Shown here piece by piece: positions 56,096 to 64,000 of a stretch of 64,000 nucleotides of DNA. Location: positions 868,001-932,000 of the forward strand of contig JAZAYU010000127.1 in NCBI GenBank assembly GCA_038501625.1. Reading direction: 5' to 3'. The position numbers and the translations under genes are program-made. This DNA comes from Corbicula japonica (taxonomy: Eukaryota; Mollusca; Bivalvia; Venerida; Cyrenidae). The notes below the pieces were generated by a model. It made no database searches. It was given only the letters and a program-made list of their open reading frames with translations, and had not been told where the DNA came from. Within the stretch, counting starts at the first letter, position 1. Each line of letters starts with the position of its first letter.

Positions 56096-56339
56096 CCTTT
56101 TAGACACTAAATGTGTAAGAGGGAGTTGAGTGTTTCTAGAAGTCCGTATTCACATTTAAGATGCTTTGTGATACCGGCTGTATAGTAGATAAACAATCGG
56201 ATCTATTTGATATCAGACTGTTGAATAAATAATAGGGCTTTCATTATAACGACTTTGGTTGTTGTTGTTGCTGACAAACTTTGATAAAAATATTGATTAA
56301 TTTTAAATGTGCCTTTCCTGTTTGGAAAAAGAAACCAAC

Positions 56340-56478
56340 GATATTAAAACAGAGCATGGAAACCAGTCTCATTTCGCAAGCTTCGCATTGGTCAGTTCTG
56401 AGACTGTGCTCAATTTCAACCAATCAGATTGCTGTAATCGGAGACTGATCTATATTCTCAGTTTTATTACCTTGGTAC
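56340..56478. repeat. F1 foldback element, diverged
   Basis: AACAGAGCATGGAAACCAGT at the left and CTCAGTTTTATTACCTTGGT at the right. Confidence 0.75.
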
Positions 56479-56759
56479 CAGTTCACACTTGGCCAGTCAC
56501 CGCCCAGACCATTTCAAGGAACTATCGCTTATTTTCATAATGGTTTTTCACGGCTTTAAGAATTAAGCTAAAAAAGCAAATTACAATCTAAGTCAGCTTT
56601 ACAATCCTTAATTTCGTCAGTTGCAAACAGACAAGGTTAACTGATTAAATTCAAACAAGAATATTTGTTTCAAAATCATTGCAATGATTTCAGATTAATA
56701 ATTCCGATAATACTTGTTCATGAAAATGCGGGATCTAGAGAAACATTTTGAGGAACGAC

Positions 56760-56816
56760 AGGGACCAAGATCATAAAACTGAGATTCGAGATAAGTCTCA
56801 GCTCTCAAGTACATGA
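56760..56816. repeat. F1 foldback element, left half
   Basis: GGGACCAAGATCATAAAACT, then AAGTCTCAGCTCTCAAG. It breaks into a separate small hairpin (AGACCTATAT / ATATAGGTCT) at about 56821-56849. Confidence 0.65.
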
Positions 56817-58177
56817 CCAGAGACCTATATATGTATAATATAGGTCTTTGACATGACTGGCAGAAACAGAACAGTCACCATTTTCATTAAAACATGCAAA
56901 TACATTCGCTATATCCGTAACTCCGCCCCATTTTTGACGCACAACTTTTTTGCAGCCATTGAAACTAATGTCAACAAATATCAATAACGAAACTATTTTC
57001 ATCGTATTTCACTTTATTTTATTAAATTTGAAAAAAAATCAACGTTTAATTGTCATTTTTCATAGAAAAACGTTTATTTAACATTGTTGATGCAACTTTC
57101 TCCGTTCTTTTTTTTGATCTGTTTATTGTCCACACTGATTTCAATCTTGCTCTTAGCGAGATGTGAATTCAAACATTTTCCTTAAAAACTCTGGAGAGTA
57201 AACGAAGAAAACACATTATTTGACAAATACAGTACAATTTTGGCTGACTCTGAAATAATAAAAGCTATCATGATTATTATGAAGGAAGATTTGATAGAAC
57301 TTGCTTAATATTCTATTAACATTTATATCTAAAATAAAAAATTAAAAAGTCAATTTTTGAACCTGTTATGAAAATATTATTATATATTAACATATCACTT
57401 GTTAAACTAAAATGACCAAAAGTATAAACCCATAAAATCAAATTAACAATATACTTTAAATTCCATTTTCAACAGCTGGTGTTTACAGTTTTTTATTCAC
57501 CAAAGAGGGAAAGGGTTCGCGACAATAACACAACAATTTTACTAAAATTTTGAATTTCAACTTTCTTAAAAAAAATTGTCAACATTAAAATAAAACAGTC
57601 ACTGTACAGTAGAGAATGGTCACAACTAGCCCCCCCCCCCCGCAAAAAATGAATTGAGACTTAAATGTGATAGTTAAACATAAGCAAGTAACTGATAAAG
57701 ATTTATTCTTCTACAATGATCAGCTGAAATTTTGGAGTACAGTGAACTCACTAAAATAAAGTGGCTGCAAGAAAATTTATACATGATTGTGCTGCAATGT
57801 CTTATGACATACCGGTACTTTTAAGTTAACAAAACTTTTCCAGTTCTGAAGAAATCTGAATACAAGCACACTTTTTCGTAGGCTCAGTTTTGACTTTGAA
57901 AATGACAGTAGGAAGTGCTGTACACTACTTCGAATTTCTCATAGATTATGAACACGCATGCATTGTTTTGAAATAAAACAGTGATACCAATATATTTACC
58001 TTTCTTGTCATTTCTCAGCTGTGCTTCCCCTTGTAATGATCAGTTCACTTACTTCATGTTCAGTAACTTCCCTTCATGGAGAATAGAAAATCATATAAAA
58101 TCAACCTGCAAAATGATAGAAAGCAGTTTAGTATTTCTGTGAAAATCACAATAACACGAGGCAGATATGGAGTTGAG

Positions 58178-58401
58178 CACAGGTGTTCGGCATGTTGGAC
58201 CCAGTCAAACCCCCATTCCCTCACACTACTACTATCCTTTGAAGAGAAAAAAGCTCTACAGAAAAATTTTTTTTCTTGATATATAGTTAAAATATATATA
58301 TCAAGAAAAAATTTTTTTCTGTAGAGCTTTTTTTCTTCAAGGGAGGGTAGTAGTGTGAGGGGAAGGGGGTTTGACTGGGTCCAACATGCCGAACACCTGT
58401 G
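58178..58401. mobile_element. Palindromic hAT-type miniature element with 8-bp duplication
   Basis: Ends CACAGGTGTTCGGCATG and the inverse CATGCCGAACACCTGTG; arms of about 100 bp are nearly identical inverse copies. GAGTTGAG is directly repeated on both sides (58170-58177 and 58402-58409), an eight-base target duplication as in hAT elements. Non-coding. Confidence 0.85.
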
Positions 58402-59110
58402 GAGTTGAGGGGCGAAACTAGAAAAATTATACAATGCAATTTTTACAATTTTGGTCAAATGAACTCTAATTTAAGTTTACTTTCATTTATAATAGGTTCA
58501 CATGCATTTGACCAACAATATGGTGAAACCGAAACTAGAAATCTGATCAATAGCCTAAATAAAAAATAAAAAATGTCTTTAGAAGCTGACGTCGTGAAAT
58601 GACGTCACAAAGTTTAGCAGACGACATTGCTTATTATGTATTTAGCGGTACACAGAATACATTATTGTGTGTAAGTATCTTGCATGAGTGTGAGGTGAAG
58701 ATGGAAAAATCTGTCACCGAGGGGGGACTGTTTTGCGGGAACGAGGCTCTGCTCTATCTTTACCGAATGTCCCATGCAAGATACTTTTTCTTGCATATGC
58801 CATATCTTTTACTGTTCATAACATCAGTGTACATGTATACAAACTAAATTTTATTTGCTTACGCTGAAATATTGACGTAAACGTAAACCTTATTTTCTTA
58901 ATGACGTCACTAACTTGATTAAATTACGTCAGATACCTGAAGACGTGACGTCACTCGTATAGCACGCGAACGTTATCTTTTCCCTAGGGAAAAGATAAGA
59001 TTTTCTTTCCCCGGTAAAACACGCGAAAATACTTATCCGGTATGCAAGAAAAGATATGTAAGAACATCACATAAACGTAACAGACTAGATGGATGATCAT
59101 TTGAACAATT

Positions 59111-59449
59111 GTGTCGCCATCTGATACTTTGTCAGAATAAAAATCCAAGTACAAAAAGGGGCATAACTCCATCAAATTTGACCTTGACCTAAAGAGTTTG
59201 GCATCCTCACAACCGTCTTCTCATAAGCAATATAATTTAAGTTTGAAGAAGAATATTAGGGAAATGGCAAAGTTATTTTTATAAAATGGATGAAACTCCA
59301 AAAATGTGATCTTGACCTAAAGAATTTTGCATCATCATGACCGTGTTGTAATCAGCAATTAAATTTGAAAGTTTCATTAAGAAATATTAATTAAAACGGA
59401 CGGACAAAGCAATCCCTGAATATCGCCTTTTCTTCGAAAGGGCGACACA
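59111..59449. repeat. GTGTCGCC-ended element
   Basis: Starts GTGTCGCC and ends with the inverse GGCGACAC after a TTTTCTTCGAAAGG hairpin and a CGGACGGAC word. Internally two diverged copies of a unit with TTGACCTAAAGA. End motifs resemble those of 37567-40267. Confidence 0.6.
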
Positions 59450-59621
59450 AAAAGATAATTGAATTATTCCTTTCAATTGAGCCTTTTCACATCAAGCGAT
59501 GCACAGTACTTATAAAGTAATTTAATTTAATTACATTGTAAATCATCCGCGCCATGATAAAACAGGTCTCAATGAAATGACGTCACAAAGTTTAGCAGAC
59601 GAGATTGCTTATTATGCATTT

Positions 59622-59872
59622 GGGGCGCGTCACCGGAAATGGTACCTTCGGACAGTTGACGTCAATCCTTGAAATGACGTCATAAATTTGAGCAGACGAC
59701 ATTATTTATTATGCATTTCGCGGTAAAAATACCATTTTATTGTCAAAATGTGTAACAAAATCACATTTTAGTTATAAAAAATTGATTTATTGTTGTAAGT
59801 TCTTTCTTTATTTAGTAAAAACTAAAATATTACTAAAAACGACCGAAGGCACCTTTTCCCGTGACGTGCCCC
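59622..59872. mobile_element. F3 terminal-inverted-repeat element
   Basis: GGGGCGCGTCACCGGAAATG at the left, CCTTTTCCCGTGACGTGCCCC at the right. Its right half is also part of the large palindrome 59718-60601. Confidence 0.82.
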
Positions 59873-60601
59873 ATTTATCGGTGAACAAAATTTATTATTG
59901 CGAAGAATTTATGTAAGAACATCACATATTGGCAAAAGATGACGAGAGAGAATTCTTTTATCTTCAAAAAATATAAGAAAAGACATGTTTCCGCCTGGTG
60001 CGGCTAAACGATACCCATGGTTCCTGGTCCCCCCTCATACTTGCAGAAACATACACAATTAGAAAATAAATCATATGGTGAAATTAAAAAGATATTTTAT
60101 AAAATGTCCAAGTGTGCAGAACTTTTTTTGCCGAGTTTATATTCGATTTTTTTTCATTTAATATTTGAAACATTATATAATCTAAACTTTGTGTTTATTT
60201 TACTTAAAAGTTAAACTTTTCTGGTATTGTTAATGATTTATTTTCTAATTGTGTATGTTTCTGCAAGTATGAGGGGGGACCAGGAACCATGGGTATCGTT
60301 TAGCCGCACCAGGCGGAAACATGTCTTTTCTTATATTTTTTGAAGATAAAAGAATTCTCTCTCGTCATCTTTTGCCAATATGTGATGTTCTTACATAAAT
60401 TCTTCGCAATAATAAATTTTGTTCACCGATAAATGGGGCACGTCACGGGAAAAGGTGCCTTCGGTCGTTTTTAGTAATATTTTAGTTTTTACTAAATAAA
60501 GAAAGAACTTACAACAATAAATCAATTTTTTATAACTAAAATGTGATTTAGTTACACATTTTGACAATAAAATGGTATTTTTACCGCGAAATGCATAATA
60601 G
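59718..60601. repeat. Large palindrome, arms about 360 bp
   Basis: Left arm 59718-60074 and right arm 60233-60601 are almost exact inverse copies (GGTGCGGCTAAACGATACCC pairs with GGGTATCGTTTAGCCGCACC), separated by about 160 bp of unique AT-rich spacer. Each arm includes part of an F3 element. Confidence 0.92.
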
Positions 60602-60715
60602 GAAATGTGATACTTTAAACAAATAAAACTTAAGTTTGAGCGTAAATCCTGGGAATGGCTTGGTATTAAAATTTGATTACCAACTGTTACTTGCATCACA
60701 GTGCTTGCTCATAAT

Positions 60716-63068
60716 CGCTTAAAACACGCCCGGTAAACATTCGCTCCACAACCAAAAAGAGAACATAACAAAATGAGCGAAAGTCACTTCCGGGACAAAA
60801 AGTGATTATGACCAACATTTTTCTCTTTATAAGACAGAAAGACGATTTTTTTTTAAATCGGGGAATGTAGTGCCGTGTAAGGATGATGAAGCTTCAAGGA
60901 AAATACGTTTACATATTTCAAACATGTAAATTGTTCCGGCTAGAACTTTTTTCCCAGGGAACAATGATGCATGTTTCTTTACAAACTTGTCATTTCGATT
61001 TAATTTTGTTCTTTGATTGCTTTTAAAAAACCGGTCGCTAGTGACTGATGTACAGGTTTCGGATGGTGTAATACCTCTTTTAACGATTTGTGTTCATTTT
61101 TCAAGAAGTGTATGAGCGAAAGAACTAGTTGCGGAGCGAAGCATGGGAGCCAGAGCGAAAACATAACACCATCATACCTGGTAGTTATCTTAAACTTGTT
61201 CACTACACACGTGGATTTTTCATGTACATGTGTTACAGCTCTGCGACATTTCAATATATGAACTCAATGTCCATTTATGTGAAACAACGTTGCAACGAGA
61301 AGGAGTTTCCAATAATCTTTTTTAATCACACTAACATTTATTTAGCTTAGGATTTCAACGAGTTAACGATAAGCACCAGTACATGACAATTCTAGTTTTC
61401 GCGCTTTTACCTGGGATTACATTAATACTGATATTCCGTTCGTCTTTGCCTCATAAGGATATATTGTTATACCATAATGAAAACATTTCTATTTCTGTAA
61501 TTGTACGCCAGTAAATTTAATAAAATAAAATAAGTAAATTAAATATCATCATCATATCAAAAGCTAGTAAATATCAATATATATTAAATTGATATTTTTG
61601 TAATAAAAGCAAAGATGCAGGTTAAGTTGTTTTTTTTTAATCTGAAAAATTGTCTTCTGAATTGTGTGGGTTTCGCAGTGACAGTGTGATATAAATCGCC
61701 CGCCCACTTATCATGTTTTCGTCATAACACGGTATTTTACTCTATTTAGTCAACAGTTTTTAGAAATAATATATGTGTCTTGAAATATTATATCTGATCA
61801 TGCAGATATGAACGTTTTTCTATAAATAAAATGTTTACACTTAAAATAGATACTATATTCGTTTTCATTATAATATGCTTTAAAGGAGTGAGGTACACTT
61901 TATAAGGATAATTGTAATTGTTTATAAAAATCCAGTGTTTAAATGTCACTTTCATAAACATTTACTAACTTACTTTGAAATATACCCGGAGCTTGTCGAT
62001 CAAATTTAATTCTTTAATATATAGATTTGATCTTGTATTTGTGATTAATGAGAAACGAAAACAAAAGCATTCCTGTCGAATAGTTTTATAATCTTTTTAT
62101 TTTAAGCAGATTGCTATTCTGTTTTAGTTCTTTAAATCATGAAGAAATGTGTTTTTCTTCTTCTTTGAGGATAGGAAATAGCATTTTCTCTTGCACCCTT
62201 TTATAGGCTCCCATCTGAAAGAATCAAAACAGACCACAAGTAACTTAAATATTATTGAAAACGGTTTCTTTTTGCAACAACATCTTTAAAATAAATGCAT
62301 TAAAATATGTGAAAATAAACATATGAAACAGTTGTAGAAATAATCCATACTCAGTTTAAGTAAGCTTATTTATGGACAGAAGCAGGAATGCATATTACTG
62401 CCCACTCCGCCTAGCCCCATGCTGAGTAAAACTCATTATGTACACATGTAAACTATTCTTTTAATCAATCCCAAACGAAAGCTTATATATTGCGCTGAAC
62501 AAGGAATCTTGAATGAAAGTGCTAACAAAAAGTTAAAACTATGCAATAACATCGAGTATGAAGTTATGTTTTCGCTCTGCCTCCTATGATTTCGCTCCAC
62601 AACTAGCTCTTTCGCTCATACACCTCTTGAAAAATGGGCGTAAATCGTTAAAAAAGACGTTACACCATCTGAAATCTGTACAGCAGTCACTAGAGACAGA
62701 TATTCGATTTACACGCAACGTAGAAATTATTTCTAAAAGCGAGTAAAGAACAAAATTAAGTCGAAATGACAAGTTTGTAAAAAAGCATGCATCATTGTTC
62801 GCTGGGAAAAAAGTTCTAGCCGGTACAATTTATATGTTTGAAACATGTTACCATGTTTTCCGTGAACAATCGTCATCCTTACACGGCACTACATTCCCCG
62901 ATTTTAAAAAAATTCGTCTTTCTGTCTTATCGAGAGAGAAAAGTTGGTCATACTCACTTTTTTGTCAACAAATCAGCGCTTTCGCTCAATCCCGGAAGTG
63001 GCTTTCGCTCATTTTGTTATGTTCTCTTTTTGGTTGTGGAGCGAATGTTTACCGGGCGTGTAAAACAG
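60716..63068. mobile_element. 2.35-kb element with long terminal inverted repeats
   Basis: Left terminus ACACGCCCGGTAAACATTCG, right terminus CGAATGTTTACCGGGCGTGT. Arms of roughly 450-500 bp (to about 61170 and from about 62566) are inverted copies at moderate divergence. Paired open frames at 61000-61254 (minus) and 62558-62746 (plus) look alike because they read the two arms. No transposase recognised in the 1.4-kb centre. Confidence 0.75.
62375..62490 (-). repeat. F5 dispersed repeat, partial inverted copy
   Basis: ACTGCCCACTCCGCCTAGCC matches the inverse of the F5 centre at about 42320-42345. Lies inside the 60716-63068 element. Confidence 0.55.
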
Positions 63069-63392
63069 ACACTGATAAATTGTTGATTGATTTCTTAGAT
63101 TTCACACCTCTACCTTTATATGGCAAATTTTGCAACTTTTGAGTGTTGACCCCTATCATACTCAAAATGATGTTTCTCGCTTATTTACCAACCAATTTTA
63201 ATTTTATTTTTGTCTTTAACTCCGCAAACAATTAATCTTGATAAACATGTAAGAGTTCATACCAGTTATTTGCTATATTATAAAATTTACGCAAAAGAAC
63301 ACTTGTGTGCAGAACTTTTTTTGTTGGGTATAGCTTAAATATCTAAAAAATGGTGGTAAAGCGCTTCTGTATTTTAAACAGATGTGTGAAGT

Positions 63393-63550
63393 TAGCGGCC
63401 TAGCGGCCTGGCGGCGTAAGCGGCCTAGCGGCCTGGCGACGTGAAGTTAGCGGCCTAGCGGACTGGCGGCGTGAAGTTAGCGGCCTAGCGGCCTGGCGGC
63501 GTGAAGTTAGCGCCCTGGCGGCCTAGCGGCGAGAAGTTAGCGGCCTAGCT
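63393..63550. repeat. GC-rich minisatellite
   Basis: About five copies of a 30-bp unit built from GCGGCCTAGCGGCCTGGCG and GTGAAGTTA. Shorter pieces recur at 63696-63723 and 63873-63885, separated by two copies of a roughly 180-bp AT-rich unit (GTAATGTACATT, ACAAGAACTAGCTTTG). Confidence 0.9.
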
Positions 63551-64000
63551 GCGTAAAGATGGCTGCTTTTATCACAATTTAGGCTTATCTTGAAAACGGC
63601 TTGAAATCTATTTTTACAGCATATAATGTACATTGCAGGGATGATTAAGTAAAATATCAACAAGAACTAGCTTTGATTTTTTTAAGTTTTCGAAGCCTGG
63701 CGGCCTAGCGGCCTGGCGGCCTAGGGACCTCTACTTAATATTTATCATAATTTATGTTTATCTTAAAAACGTCTTGAAATCGATTTTTCAGCATGTAATG
63801 TACATTTCAGGAGTGAATAAGCAAAATATTAACAAGAACTAGCTTTGTTTTTTTTTTAATTTTTTTGAAACCTGGCGGCCTAGCCTTTTTTATTTTCCAA
63901 ACAGATAAATATTCCGTGTACTCACCGCCGCACAATTTATTCATAAACACAATAAATAAAACAAAAACAGTGCAATTGTTTTCAGATTTATTAACTTTAT

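Larger units (their letters stand above)
53776..64000. other. Gene-poor, repeat-rich region downstream of gene C
   Basis: Starts with the probable 3' UTR of gene C (AATAAA near 53771, 54083 and 54190). It then contains F3 fragments, an F2 copy, two F1 copies, four inverted-repeat elements and a GC-rich minisatellite. No open frame here has module, start-context or splice support; several are repeat-derived. Confidence 0.55.

Noticed and set aside
61000..62746. Two similar small proteins on opposite strands
   Set aside because: They read the two inverted arms of one mobile element; similarity is explained by the repeat, not by coding conservation.

Overview
The window is animal nuclear DNA: AT-rich, with genes split into exons by GT-AG introns, extracellular modules typical of metazoans, and a very high load of short inverted-repeat elements. 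The gene content and repeat style suggest a bivalve mollusc, possibly a heterodont clam. That placement is inference; no mitochondrial or rRNA marker is present.

Three protein-coding genes can be built by hand. Gene A (minus, 1568-3309, two exons, 421 aa) is a small type I membrane protein: signal peptide, EGF-like module, fibronectin-III-like region, one membrane span and an acidic tail. Gene B (plus, 8513-12477, two exons, 168 aa) is a short, charged, apparently cytoplasmic protein of unknown function. Gene C (plus, 16347-53775, about 28 exons, roughly 2,280 aa) fills most of the window. It is a large modular receptor-like protein: signal peptide, two HYR modules, several sushi modules, a long glycosylated helical insertion, four GCC2/GCC3 (ephrin-receptor-like) cysteine-rich modules, a pentraxin/laminin-G-like module, one EGF, one thrombospondin type 1 repeat, a transmembrane helix and a 590-residue proline/serine/arginine-rich tail. 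Its extracellular parts resemble SVEP1/polydom, but the membrane anchor and long tail do not. Nearly every ectodomain exon is bounded by phase-1 introns, the classic sign of exon shuffling. Two junctions (after exon 10, and exon 17 to 18) do not resolve cleanly.

The rest is introns and intergenic DNA packed with repeats: about 17 copies of one foldback element (F1); a roughly 250-bp terminal-inverted-repeat family (F3); a GATCAG-rich dispersed family (F2); several long palindromes (24965-25666, 58178-58401, 59718-60601, 60716-63068); and a 9.7-kb intron (30835-40501) that is a stack of mobile elements. That intron holds a ten-copy 172-bp satellite, a Tc1/mariner-type insertion with TA target duplication, and a 2.7-kb foldback element. 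The foldback element carries a near-identical 128-bp copy of sequence from gene C exon 17. From 53776 to the end no gene could be supported.

Genes A and C both encode membrane proteins with extracellular adhesion-type modules, but they are on opposite strands and share no obvious homology. Joint function cannot be claimed.
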